From Hysterium pulicare CBS 123377 (taxonomy: Eukaryota; Ascomycota; Dothideomycetes; Hysteriales; Hysteriaceae): a stretch of DNA of 46,235 nt. Made by a program: the position numbers and the translations under genes. Location of the stretch: assembly GCA_000467715.1 (NCBI GenBank), contig AJFK01000285.1, positions 1 through 46,235 of the forward strand. Reading direction: 5' to 3'. Below, piece after piece: positions 32,215-43,235 of this stretch (positions within the stretch are counted from its first letter, which is position 1; each line of letters starts with the position of its first letter). The notes under the pieces were generated by a model. That model did not search any database. It was given only the letters and a program-made list of their open reading frames with translations, and was not told the DNA's origin.

Positions 32215-32415
32215 TTAGCATACATTGGCGAAGCAATCTTTGTGATGCTCGACCCTCTCGTGGAAGAATGTAGGACAATATTTTGGTCCACATGGGGCTC
32301 TAACACACCACCCCGCCCACACCATAGTTTGATGAGCTTTCCGTTCTGGAATCCAGCTCCCAACCAGCATAGGCATGGCGGTAAAGTGTTTGTGGCGCTC
32401 AAATCCAAGACGCAT
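32215..32415 (-). CDS. candidate small Cys/His-rich ORF downstream of module L (66 aa)
   Basis: 66 codons from ATG 32415, about 95 nt after the minus-strand TATA box of module L. Starts MRLGFERHKHFTAM. Its second half has five Cys and several His (WCVRAPCGPKYC, then HHKDCFANVC), which could bind a metal ion. The Cys-rich frame next to module C has a loosely similar composition. No family recognised. Confidence 0.28.
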   Translation of the reverse strand: MRLGFERHKHFTAMPMLVGSWIPERKAHQTMVWAGWCVRAPCGPKYCPTFFHERVEHHKDCFANVC

Positions 32416-32464
32416 AGCAGCGTAGACTTTGCGAATCTGGGATGCGGGAATTGTATTGCAGAGA

Positions 32465-32610
32465 GTGAGCAAGTGTAGAGGAGAAGTTAGAGCAATGAGA
32501 AAGGAGACTTTTATATCGAGTCTGCTGAGCAAGGTCCTCACGTGTTGGATGGACTCTCCAGGGGCTGAGTAATCCTTTCGAAGTCCTTCCTCGAGAAAGT
32601 ATATGAATCC
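32465..32610. promoter_or_regulatory. array module L: divergent TATA pair
   Basis: Minus-strand GATATAAAAGTC at about 32507-32517 followed by pyrimidines and CTTCTCCTCTACACTTGC; plus-strand TATATGAA at 32600-32607, about 90 bp away. GCTGAGTAATCC between them is the same word as in module D. Confidence 0.55.
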
Positions 32611-33424
32611 CTCATAGTGCTGCACTTTCTGCTCTTTTCCACACATACAAAGAGGCAGCCTAACCTAGGCCTGACATGGACGATCAAAACGTCCCATTGA
32701 TCACAACAATACAAATTTGGCGGGATGAGATACCATGGCCGGTCAAGCGTATTGGTTCTCTAGAAGCATGTTGGAACACATCCACCATTCGTATCTGGCG
32801 ATTCTAAAACACAGCTCCTCCATCCAAGAAATGGACTCGGTGTGTTCAAGCGGGCTAGTTCCTTAGAAGCATGCGAGGCTCGGGGTGGTTGGCTTTAAAA
32901 GCTTAACCAAAATGCTGACAAACAGATGTTGATGTGCTGGAGATCGTTGGAAAGGCTTTGACGATTTCGAATTAGCCCAATCCAACACCGTCATGTCTCT
33001 TGTCTTTCTTTAGGGTGCTGCGGCATTGGCTTGACATTGCTGGGAGCTGTTCCACAGAAGAGAAGGAGTGCCTTCGATGGGGTTTGCCAAATCCGTGTAC
33101 GAGAGTCATGGGCGTTGTGGTGGAGGCGTTTTTCTGCTTTAGGAGGTCGTGATGAAGGCCATGACAATTCTCTCCATCCACTCACTTTGGATTAGACCAG
33201 GCCTAAGAGCTGGCATTGGTGGGTGTTGATCAGGACTTTCTCGCGCTCTCTTAATGTAGACTTAAAGTTGAACAGTGCATCTCATTGACCTACCCACGAA
33301 CACGCAACCACCATGTCCTATAAGTTGAAGTCCTGTTGATACACCAACCGACACGCATCCATGCTTAGGCATACCTCTTTAAAGCTCCTCATCGCTTGGT
33401 GCTCGTGTTATTATGCCATACTCA

Positions 33425-33515
33425 AGGAACTCAATGGAGTGTAGAGGATAGAAAGGACGACAAGAGGTCCATGGAGGTATTTATATTTGGATATGTCATT
33501 ATGGAGTAACCGAGT
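33425..33515 (-). promoter_or_regulatory. array module M: minus-strand TATA element
   Basis: Minus-strand AAATATAAATACC at about 33478-33490 followed by pyrimidines and ATCCTCTACACTCC. GGAGTAACCG to its right resembles the central word. No second TATA box. This is the last module I can recognise. Confidence 0.45.
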
Positions 33516-34097
33516 TGGCCTCGATGAAAGGCGAGCTTTTGTGGGAATGTTGAGGGAATACTATTTCATGTTTCTGTGTCCCAAGCCAAGACCGCCGGCC
33601 TTCTCCTAGTAAAAGCTTGTACGTGATAGATGGCTCGTGCTTTCATCTAAGAATCCTTGAGATTACTCACGCCCATGCATCCTGTAGAGAGACCGCGTCG
33701 TTGCATGGAGATGTCAGTGGAGGACTCGGTCGGTCGATCTTATTGAAAAGGACATAATACGTTGTTGCATAATTCGTGATCACGTATCAAAGCACTTGGA
33801 GTAGAGAGCGCCACGATTCGAGAATATTTTCTCATTCTAGTAATTGGGGACCATACATAATGTTTATTATAACCAAGCTCCATCCCTTCCATACCAACCA
33901 GAACCCATAAACACCAGTGGAGCAAACCGAAGTAACATGAAGGGGCGAGTTGGGTTTAATGAAGGACAGACGGTGTAAGTGTACTTCGATGATAGCTGTT
34001 TTGCCTATCGCAACCATAGTCGAACGTCTACAGTATCTGGGAAGTATCGAAAAACATCTTCAAGCGTCGGATGTCTAAGTTGTTGCAAATGCAACTT
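33516..34097. other. gene-free right flank of the array
   Basis: No gene, TATA pair or repeat is recognised between the last module and the stop codon of the next gene. Confidence 0.35.
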
Positions 34098-35313
34098 CTA
34101 AAGGATTTGGACACCATTGCCTTGTTGAGCTTGAGCAAGGAACTTGCCAATGGCAGGTCCCATGATAGCCCAGAACTCCAAGGCAAGGACGTGCATCATG
34201 ACGAAGAGAACGGTGGTCATGATCAGGAAGATCTTGAGGTAGAGCTTGATGAGTCTACGCCTGGCCTCCCAGTTGAAGGTGCGCCAAGCCTCGACGAAGC
34301 CAACAGCACCGGTACCGCCAAGGACCTTTGGTACGACTTTGCCGCTGAAAGTGCGGTCGAATGGAACGATGGTCTCATCTTCTTCGGGAAGGATGGACGC
34401 CTCGACACGAACAAGGGTCACAGTGGCCGGAAGCACGATGAAGAGAGCGCACCAGAGAGCGAAGACCGTGACAGAGAAGAGGCGGAGACCGAGAGAGCAC
34501 CATTCCTTGCGTGTGTAATGAGCCAAGTCGTCATTAGAGATTGCGTCAAGCTTGATGAGCTGGATGAAGCCCATGCCAAGGTAGGCAGAGACATAGCCCG
34601 CGGAAGCCTTGACAGCAGCGGGGACGTAGAGTTGCTTCCAGCTTGCCATGGCGGGAACGCGCTTGTAAAATCGCTTGTTTGAAGGCATGGAGATGACAGT
34701 ATGTGTCCAAGCTGCATGGAGACGGGAAAGAAGAACGCCTGAGATGGCCGAGATCACGACGAGACGTCCGGGAATACGTGGGATAACGTGATCGAAGAAG
34801 TTTGTAGTGATGCCCATCGAAAAAGTGTACACGATGAACACAGCTAGTCCACGCCATCGGGAGGATCTGCCAGCTTGAGTGGTCAAATGGTGAAGGGTTC
34901 CTCGGATCTTGGAGGTGATGGGCTTCTGATGGACGAGGGTGATGGTTGGGCCAGATTCGAGCAGACCATCCTTCTCGAGAGGGGCATCTGGATCTTCGGA
35001 GTCGGCGGCGGAGACGGTGATAGCGGCAGAAGGTGTCTCAACCATGGCAAGGGTTGCAACGACATCTTTGAGGGTGTACTCGATCTGATCACTCTTAGTC
35101 AGTCTTGATTCAAGCGGGCATGGCGAATAATGCTCGGTCACTTACGGAGCTAAGTACGACGATGAAGGTGATGAAAGTGAACACCATGATGGCAACGCCC
35201 CATGATGGCACCTCTACCTTCTCCGGGCCACTTCCAACTACACGCTTGTAGAGTCCACCAGCAGAAGCATGTTCCAAGCCGCGGCGAACAGCGTGGCCGA
35301 CGTATCCGACCAT
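34098..35313 (-). CDS. conserved multi-pass membrane protein, function unknown
   Basis: Two exons on the minus strand, 35146..35313 and 34098..35084, give 384 residues. The first exon (MVGYVGHAVRRGLEHASAGG) ends in a first membrane span, WGVAIMVFTFITFIVVL. After an acidic loop there are about five more spans: LAVFIVYTFSMGITTNFF, LVVISAISGVLLSRL, a weaker one near VPAAVKASAGYVSAYLG, FSVTVFALWCALFIVLP, and FLIMTTVLFVMMHVLAL. I recognise it only as the kind of conserved single-copy membrane protein seen in ascomycetes and cannot name a family. Codon use and C-rich third positions suggest a well-expressed gene. The alternative start upstream of 35313 lies in a pyrimidine-rich leader and is not used. 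Confidence 0.85.
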
Positions 35314-36379
35314 AGTGAATGGAAGACGGAAGGGTGCTACTGTTCGAAGGAGGGACTGCGAAGTGAAATGTTGATGTTGATGCAAAGTTGATGTCGAAGT
35401 GGTGGTAAGAAAACAGAGGGCAAGAAGAAAGAAGAAAGAAGAAGAGAGGTGGGTAGGGAGGCTGAAGAGGGCAATGCTAAGGAGCTGTGAGGCGCAGACT
35501 TGACGCAACTTGGAACCACGGAAAGCGGTTGCCTGGGCGCTTGGACCCCTGACGCTGTTTCTGGGTTAACGCTGATCCTTTATTTGAACCGCCTCGATTC
35601 CTTCTCCCTTCCACCAATCCCTTTGCCGTTACTCTACAATTAGCTATTCGCTGATGTTGGACTCAACTCGTATCCCTTCGTATGACATTGGTCCTCTTCA
35701 TGCAACTGCTGCCACCGAAGTACGGTTCGTAGCAAATTCCGGTCAAGATCAGGACGACATACCTAAATCGACTCTAAGCAAACGACTGCTTCATTATAAA
35801 TACCCTTCGGTGCTGAGTTTACTCACACTTGTGTTAAGGTGTCCATTGAATCCTTCGACGTTCTGGTGCTCCTTTAGGCGGATCTTTGCCACCAGTGGTT
35901 TCATGATCGGGACAACTTTCCGTCCGCGCCTCCGTCCCAAGGCTGCGTTGTGAGACAAATCATACGGATTTCGTTCCTTAGCAATTGGACAGATCGCACT
36001 CACGTGTCTTGTCTCGCCCGCACAAGATACGGGGGAGGCTTCAAGGAAATTATACGTTGGACATAGGAATGATCCATCTGGGAGGATCTAATAGAATACT
36101 TTCTGTTTTACTGCCCTACTAGCATCTTGACTAAACATATTTAATACATGAGTCGTAGCTCTTCTAGTTCCAAGGTTTTTCTTCTGTTTGCTTGCCATGG
36201 TGCCGCTTTTCTTGATACTCAAAATCACAAACGCCCGGGTCATAGTCGACCCCTGCCAGTCCCGTCGACCCTCAACGGCGGCGATGCATACTCCAAACCA
36301 ATGCCAACGATCGTTCCAAAACAAAGAAAACGCGTGCCTGATGAGGCTGTACCACGGTCATCAAAACGTTCTCCACCTC
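35314..36379. promoter_or_regulatory. promoter/leader of the membrane protein gene; rest empty
   Basis: Read on the minus strand, about 35400-35460 is a TTCTTTCTTC-type pyrimidine run followed by CATCAACATCAACA, a typical leader of a strongly expressed fungal gene. From about 35520 to 36379 no gene is seen; a 99-codon plus-strand frame at 35654 has no recognisable content. Confidence 0.45.
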
Positions 36380-37971
36380 CTACTTCATTTTCCCCTTCTC
36401 TCTCTTTTCCTTCATATACCGTAACGCTCTGCTCGGTCCAGCCGTAAATGCGCTCTTGATACTTTGAACAGTACTTGGCCACTTGACGGTCTGGTTAACA
36501 CACTTCGCCACCATCTCCGGAAGGTCAGTCTCCTGTGCTATCCTCCGATCGAAATCACCTGCGACAGGCTTCCGGACACCACCTTTCGCATCTTCATCTG
36601 CGCTTTTCTCCAGCATTTCTTGGAACTCACGGCCTGGGATACTGAATTTACGCTGGTAGAGGAAATACAATTTCTGACGGAATGACTTTGGTAGACGGCG
36701 CACCATGTTACCACGGCGTTCTGGATCCATGTCTTGTTCCATGCGGAGCTCGAGATTTAGATCATCCATCCAGCCTTGTTGACCTGCGCGTGGATCCGCA
36801 TATTGAATATTCGGCAGACTCATGATCAGGTCGTGGTATAGAAGCCGGAAGTTGCGCAATTGATGAGTTACTATGTTGGAGATTTTATTCGGATTTTCCG
36901 AGCCGTATGACATGCGTGGGTCACCCTGGTAGCTAAGGGAGGTAATAGTATTGTAAAGCTGCTTTTCGGTGAAGGTGGGAGGAAGGAGAAGTAACGAGCA
37001 CCGTACAGCTGCCATGAGATTTCTTTGGTTGGCGACACGGATGTTGGGCTCTTCGAAGAGAATCTTGACAGGCTTGTGAAGACGGCCGGCGAAGTAAAGA
37101 GTGTCCCAGTCAGACAGGTCCCGGTGGAGTGTGTCGAAATTGACAACGCCGTATTTTATGAGCGTTCCGTTTACTGTGATGTAAGGATTGAAGTATGCGC
37201 CGGCTCCATAAGCATCCTGGACATGAGAAACAACAGCAGACCCAAAAGACCCAAGAAAAGAGTAATGATCCCTGTGTCGGTTGAGGTTGAGAGAATGGAA
37301 ATGTTGCGAGAACTTTGTTGCCAGGATAAAGTCAATCATCTTTCCACCTCCCTTTTGCCATTTCAATACTGCCTCAGGTGGATTCGGGTGCGGACTCATG
37401 GACGCGCGGGAAGTAGATGCATCCGATTGTGGAAATACTCCAGACCCATACGCGAACGCATAGGTTATAGACGGGAATTGTCTCAATATTCCTCTCAAGC
37501 TCCTTTTGAACTCCTCGTTTGTTTCTATAAGCTGGTTCTTGCCAAAGTCTTTGTGGGGCAGCTGTGTGAAGTCGTCCAAGCTTGGTAGCTCATCCTCCCA
37601 ATCCGAAGGAAGCGATTGGTTTGGGGTATCGGCGGGCTCGGACTTTGGGGTGAATGTACCGCTTGATTGCGAAGACTCAGATGATGGCGAAGAAGATTTC
37701 GACGATGATTGCGATGAGGAAGATGATTTGCTCTGCCGGTCGTCCGAAGCGGGTTTTTCGGAGCTTGAAGCAGCGGCCTGGGAGGCCAATGGCCGGCGGT
37801 TTTCGAAGAATCGTGATCGCTTATACCATGCTATTTGACCTAGCAAGAGAGTGTGACCTACGAGTACGGAGTGGAACCCTCTCGCGGACTGGACGAGTTA
37901 GGACAGGTATATTCGATAAATTGGGTGCACTTGGGTGAAGCCAGACTTACGGCGAGCGCGGGAAGTCCCAT
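36380..37971 (-). CDS. TAM41: TAM41, mitochondrial CDP-diacylglycerol synthase
   Basis: Two exons on the minus strand, 37951..37971 (MGLPALA) and 36380..37888, give 509 residues. TAM41 makes CDP-diacylglycerol from phosphatidic acid and CTP on the matrix side of the inner membrane, the first step towards cardiolipin. Visible are a presequence-like start (SARGFHSVLVGHTLLLGQ), a Ser-rich linker, then the family core: FPSITYAFAYGSGVF (nucleotidyltransferase GS motif), GGGKMIDFILATKFSQHFH (catalytic Asp), GAGAYFNPYI, IKYGVVNFDTLHRDLSDW and TLYFAGRLHKPV. The minus frame stays open past 37846, but the ATG is in the 7-codon first exon; the donor GTAAGT at 37950 and acceptor CCAG are good. The Ser-rich linker at about 50-85 is longer than in yeast. 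Confidence 0.92.
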
Positions 37972-38852
37972 CTTTGGAGACGCTCAGATATGGAGGCTAA
38001 GTCACCAGTCAAAGGAGATTTGAGGCATTGTCAAGGAGAGGTATTGAACAGTTGAGGCTTCATGGTGCCAGCAATTTCTGAGGCCTTACGTATGCGGTTA
38101 GTCATCCATAGCCGGAAAAGCCATTTTTCCGTCCGAGAGGGCTTTGAAGAGTTCTCTTGCAATTACAGCCTCAACTTATACCTAGGTATAGAGGAAGTCG
38201 TCATAATGCTCTAGCGCAGAAGACCTCAGAGTAATCAGCTCCATTTAATCGGTTTCCCAAGGTTCGAATGAGCCATGCGGGCCGGTGCCATCGATTTGAC
38301 AGTGCTTGGCGCAGCTCTCGGGTAGTTAGAAGAAGCAATGCATGATATCTCAGAATCTAGATTGCCATAGTATTTAGCAGTACCTTACTAAGTTTAGTTT
38401 ACCATTAGTCTTCGTGTCTACCTATAGGAGATTTATACTACCCTTTTTGTTTGCTCAGATCTGGTCTTCGGATTAAAACAATGTTGATAACAACCTTGGA
38501 ACTCAAAGGCGCGAAGTAGCTTTGATGAGCTTCCCAGAGCCCCAATACTCCATGCGCACAGCGATGATTCCTCCAAATGGTGGTTGCATACGCAATCTTC
38601 ATCGTTCGCAGTGGCTGATGAATGCTTTCACGTGGGAGCGCGCTTAGCGTGCCATCACTCTTGGCGCAAGCAAGTGGTCCAAGCGCGTTTTGTTGATGGT
38701 CCTCGTCCTTCCTCTCTTTGCTCTTCCTCACTTACACCCTGCAAGAACAGCCCGCCACAACACTCTGAATTGACTCCACAACCAATTGCATTCAGGTTGT
38801 CCGCCATCAAAACCTTCTCCATCACGAAAAACCCATTGGTCACTTGCTCACG
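37972..38852. other. divergent intergenic region, TAM41 and BIR1
   Basis: 880 bp between the start codons of two outward-pointing genes. Both promoters should lie here. No RNA gene or coding exon is recognised. Confidence 0.4.
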
Positions 38853-40065
38853 ATGATCATTCCCGACGCTCTCAAGACACTTGCGGGTCGTCTCGAAACT
38901 TTCTTGACCGCCCATCAGTTGGTGAAGCGACGACCCTCAGCGACCCGAAAGAAGGCAGCCCCAGCTACTATCTCATGGCCACATGAGACGCCCACAGCAG
39001 AAGAAGTAAGCGCATCTTGCTTCCCTCCTTCCCTCCTTCCCTCCAGTTTTCGGCTTCGGTACTGACACTCATGCAGCTTGCTTTCGCCGGCTTTTACTAC
39101 AAACCGAGCGCCACAAATCCCGATAACGTTGCCTGCTTTGTTTGCAATGCCCAACTCGACGGCTGGGACCCGGCCGATAACCCAGCGTTCGAGCACCTTA
39201 CCCACGCACCAGATTGTGGTTTCGCCATCAATACTTGCATTCGTCTTCGCAACGGCGATCCAAACCGCGTCGAAGACGACCCGATGAGTGAACGCATGGT
39301 CGAAGCTCGCAGGGCTACCTTCCTTGACAGCTGGCCACACGAAGACAAGAAGGGTTGGAAGTGCAAGATACAGAAGGTACACAGAACCCAACCCCTCCTA
39401 CACTGGCTGTGACTAACTTTCGGTAGATGGTTGAAGCTGGCTGGTACTACGATCCAAGCCCAGAATATGACGATGGAGTCACCTGTGCCTATTGCGGCCT
39501 ATCTCTAGACGGCTGGGAACCGAAAGACGACCCATTGAAAGAGCACAAGAAACGCACCTCTGACTGTTACTTTTTTACACTACGCGACACCTATACCATT
39601 GCGAGGGAATTGAAGAGAGTGAGCAAAGCCTCCAGACCATCTACAACCAAGCAGAAGCCAGAAAAGAGAGCCACCCGAACGTCTACTACCCGAACATCTA
39701 CCAACAAACAGAAGCCGGAAAAGAGGCTCGCGCGTGCATCTAAGGTCTCGAAAGCATCACAAGGCACCAAGCGAAGCCGGGATTCCGATGAAGAGAATAT
39801 GCCTCCTGCCACACCACCGCAAAAGAGGATTAAGTGGAGTTCTGTGGATATCGACGCTGTTTTGGGGGCTGACCCCGTCAAGCCCTGGTCTAAATCTCAG
39901 CTCACAGGTCCTGAAAAGGACATGACGGTCCAAGAGCTCATTGTGCATAGCGCGGAGTTGGCTCAGGAAGAGCTACGTAGGAATTGTGAGCGTATGGCAG
40001 CGGTGTTTGAAATGGAGGGAGCTAGAGCACTCCAAGCCCTCGAGGCTATTGAATGCATTGATTAG
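38853..40065 (+). CDS. BIR1: Bir1/survivin-like protein with two BIR domains (short form)
   Basis: Three exons, join(38853..39005, 39077..39376, 39427..40065), give 363 residues. BIR 1 (about 12-110) has CFVCNAQLDGWDPADNPAFE with the following H and C ligands; BIR 2 (about 130-185) has CAYCGLSLDGWEPKDDPLKE with HKKRTSDC. Both keep the Cx2C..H..C zinc set. A basic Lys/Arg/Ser/Thr linker follows, and the C-terminus (TVQELIVHSAELAQEELRRN onward) is a helix like that at the end of fungal Bir1, which joins the chromosomal passenger complex with INCENP and Aurora. Many fungal Bir1 proteins are far longer because of the middle linker, so this is a compact version. Intron 1 contains a CTTCC/CCTT microsatellite at 39020-39045. 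Confidence 0.9.
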
Positions 40066-40332
40066 GCGGCATATTGGGCTTGGGGAACGGCGTTGTAGGA
40101 CTTTTTTGGTGTTTTCTGTTGCTGTTTGGCCTTGGTTAAGGCCCTTATGATCATGATGACTGGGTTTGGCATAGCCAGGAAAAGGCTTAGATATGCTTCT
40201 GGAGTTTTGGGGATGCGGCCTTTTGGCTTTTATCAATAAGGAATTGGATGACTCTTGAGAATCGAAACTTAGCATATGTGACCACGTGCATACCTAGGAA
40301 GCCTCAAACTCCCCAGCTACTGAGTCCACTCT
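40066..40332. other. 3' flank of BIR1
   Basis: Short gene-free stretch before the tandem repeat. Nothing else is seen. Confidence 0.35.
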
Positions 40333-41018
40333 GTGCATAGCTGGTTTGGACTCTGTACCAATCATCAAATCCAGTTCGCCACCCTGTACGTATGTGGAGG
40401 GATGTTTCTTGTCTCTCTATAGATTTGTTGCCACTAGTTTTCTTAGACCCTTGCTTGAAGGCATAATAGGAGGTCATCGCTGTATACACGATAGGTTTGG
40501 TGTCTGTACCGCGCCTCAAATTTAGTTCGCGTCTGTTCGAGTATGCAAGAATATCCTTAATCTTGAAACTTGAATGCTAAGAATATGCTATTAGTTATTC
40601 AGGCTTAAACTACCTCCTAAGCATTCTTTGTCCATGGTTGGTTTGAGCTCGGTACCACTCCTCAAAGCCAGTTCACGTCCGTCCAAGTATGTGGCAATAT
40701 GCTTGGTTCTAGCACTCCTGGATGCAGCTCCTGAGAATTATTACCAGTATTCCTTTATACCTAAGCCTAGACTTTAGCAGCTCTCAATCATGGCCACCTT
40801 CCCGTATAGCTGGATTGAGCTATGTTACCACTTCTCAAAGCCAGTTCACCACTGCGTGAATATATAGACAGATACTCACTTCTGAGTTCCTAGATAAGAG
40901 TACATCATACTATCTTTTATCTTTCCGCCTTTGCTGTTATCCGAAGGTCCTCCAACATAGCTGGATCAAGCTCGGTTCCATAAGATAAAGCCAGTTCACC
41001 ACCGAGTAAGTATGTGGA
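40333..41018. repeat. degenerate tandem repeat, five copies, ~150-bp period
   Basis: Copies lie at about 40333-40399, 40483-40549, 40631-40694, 40804-40869 and 40953-41018 (steps of 150, 148, 173 and 149 bp). The shared core reads roughly ATAGCTGGWTTGAGCTC, then GGTACCACTCCTCAAAGCC, AGTTCACC and AAGTATGTGGA. About 65 bp are conserved per unit and the remaining 85 bp are not. On the minus strand each core can be read as a GTExKPAM-like peptide, so a decayed repeat-protein gene is one possible origin. Confidence 0.8.
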
Positions 41019-41331
41019 ACGAAGCTTAGTTCCCCATAGCTAGCTAGCCGTATATACATTGGCATACTGCCTGAACTCCTGAAAAGGCTCCAATCCAATC
41101 TCTAACGCGTAACAGAAACTTGTGGAAGAGACAATGGCTCTAGTATTCCGCCATCTCTACAGAGAGCTACAAAGAAAGTACTAAATCATACTCGAGACGT
41201 CGTCTACATAAGGACGAGTGCTGAACAGATCTTTCCATCTCAAGGGGTATAGCCTCTCCTCAAACACAGACACTAGTTCCGCTGCTACGAGTGACAAACG
41301 TCAATGTAGCTGTCGTAACCGCGAAGAAAAC

Positions 41332-43235
41332 CTAAGCCGCCATGAGATAATCCTGCTCCTTGCGCTCCGAGACGCGGAAGAACATATTCTCATGCAGGAA
41401 GAACCCAATACAAGTCTCATCAAACGGATGTGCAGGATCCGCGATCTGAAGCTCGAACCTCAGCAGCATTTCCGCGATCGCTTTATCCAGCTCCATCATC
41501 GCAACATTCTTTCCCAGACACCCGAATCTGCCATGGCCGAACACGAGACCCACCACCTCGTTCATCTCTTCTCGCTGCTCCTGGGTTCTGCCGCCGCCTT
41601 CGAGCCATCGCTCTGGCCTAAACACGTTGACATCGTCGCCGAATACCTCGGGTAAGCGCTGGAGGCCGTGGCTGTTCCAGCCTATAGAGGTTCCACCAGG
41701 GACGAAGCGGCCGTCGATGATGTCGCCGTTGGGTGGAACTTCTTTGGCTAGGAGACCGGTGACAGGGGGGTATAGGCGGAGACCTTCTTTGATGCAGGCT
41801 TGGAGGTAAGGTAAGGAGCGCGCTTCGGCGGAGCTGAGAATGGGCCGAGTGAGCTTTTGGTCTTTGAGCGCCGCCAGTAGCTCGCGCATTAGTTTGTCAT
41901 GGATGGTTGAGTTGGATGTGATGAGGAAGAGGGTCATGCGGATGGCGGTTGCTGAGGAGTCGGAGCCTGCGGTGCTGTCGAGGTTGACGTTAATTGACTG
42001 GTGTAAGAACAGATGGTTGGGAAAGGTACATTTGCGTTATGGTTTCTGATTCGAGTTGTTCTTGAGATAGGCCATGGGTGAGGAAAGAGCCGAGCATGTC
42101 CTCTCGGACGACTTTGTTGTCACCAAAGCGCTCGCCGACAACATCTTTGGCAAAGCTGTAGAATTTGTAAGCTAGGTTGGTTTCTGAGTTTCTTTTGAAA
42201 GATGAAAGCAATGCAGGATGCCGCTAAGGCCTTTGCACATGAAGAAGCTCGTCGTGATTGATGTGGTCTGGAAACTTACCCCATAACCTTTCCAAGCCCG
42301 GAGACATCAGTTGCCTTGGGAGCCAACTTTCGCATGAATTTCAGTCGCATTATGCTCTGTACCTCCGGGAAGCAAGCGAAGAACATAATAGCGGGCAAGA
42401 ATTGATGAAGATGCTTCAAGTAACCGAAAGGGTCATGGTCGATGTCGAGGAAACCGAATCGTTTGCCAAACGCAATCGATGAGATGGTATCGAGAGTGAA
42501 GAACGTCGTGATTCGGCCAAGATCTAGAGGTCTATAGTCTTTATCGGTGGAAACGTACGTTTGACGTATGAGGTCAAACATCTGGAGCAGGCGCTCGTCG
42601 ATATCATTCTCGAGACCGGGGTTCTCTTTGCCAGAATACTTGACGCCAATGTTAACCTGATTTGCGAACCTAATAACGCGCAAAGTACAATACGAAACCG
42701 GACGAGAAAAGTCATCGAGATGCTTACACCATGGGACATCTGAGTTCGAAGCCTGTTGTGAATCGCCTCATCTCTAAACGACACGATGTTGTCTCGCGTG
42801 GGATGGAGCCTCAAACCGTTGTACCTGATACAAATGTTAGTTCTGCATGGAATCAAAGGTTTCGCATTGCACACTACCACTCAGCCCTAGTATATGGACT
42901 CCTCACAGCGTTCATCCTACGAACAATCGCGGGATCCCGTGTGATGAGGAAACGCGGGCCAATTCTAGCTGTGTTCCCTGTGCAACCCGTTAAAACCTGG
43001 ACCCAAGACTTCAACCTGCGGGATGCAGCATGTACTAGAACTCACCATGCTTGTCATTGACCTTGGTAAAGTAATGGTTCATTCTTCCAGAGAATGTAGC
43101 GCGTAGGAGCCATAGTCTTGAGAAACCAGATGTAGGCGCACCGCCGAATTGTTTCAGAGCGTTATACTCCTGAATGGAGCGCACTGCATAGACTACAAGA
43201 AGAATGACGACAACGCCGAGGGCGTAGATGTTCAT
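41332..43235 (-). CDS. cytochrome P450 monooxygenase (pisatin demethylase-like group)
   Basis: Six exons on the minus strand, 43046..43235, 42878..42977, 42728..42824, 42280..42638, 42030..42191 and 41332..41974, give 516 residues, a normal length. An N-terminal anchor (YALGVVVILLVVYAV) would hold it in the ER membrane. Then come ARIGPRFLITRDP, YSGKENPGLE, the I-helix AGSDSSATAIR, the ExxR motif (KEGLRL), FRPERW and the haem-binding FGHGRFGCLGK with its Cys. The ARIGP, RSPYTRAEWY and GYSGKE segments recall fungal CYP57-like enzymes. Exons were chained by phase; the donor of intron 2 (GTAGTG) is weak but restores the frame over an apparent stop. It shares a 594-bp divergent region with a methyltransferase gene. 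Confidence 0.9.

Noticed and set aside
21212-34097. Repeat-induced point mutation (RIP) relic or transposon graveyard
   Set aside because: Base composition is not AT-rich, no transposase or reverse transcriptase words are seen, and the conserved elements are promoters rather than element ends.
35654-35953. 99-codon plus-strand frame
   Set aside because: Low-information sequence in a gap, with no family resemblance or promoter pattern.
39020-39045. CTTCC/CCTT run as a functional element
   Set aside because: A simple microsatellite inside intron 1 of the BIR gene; nothing more can be supported.
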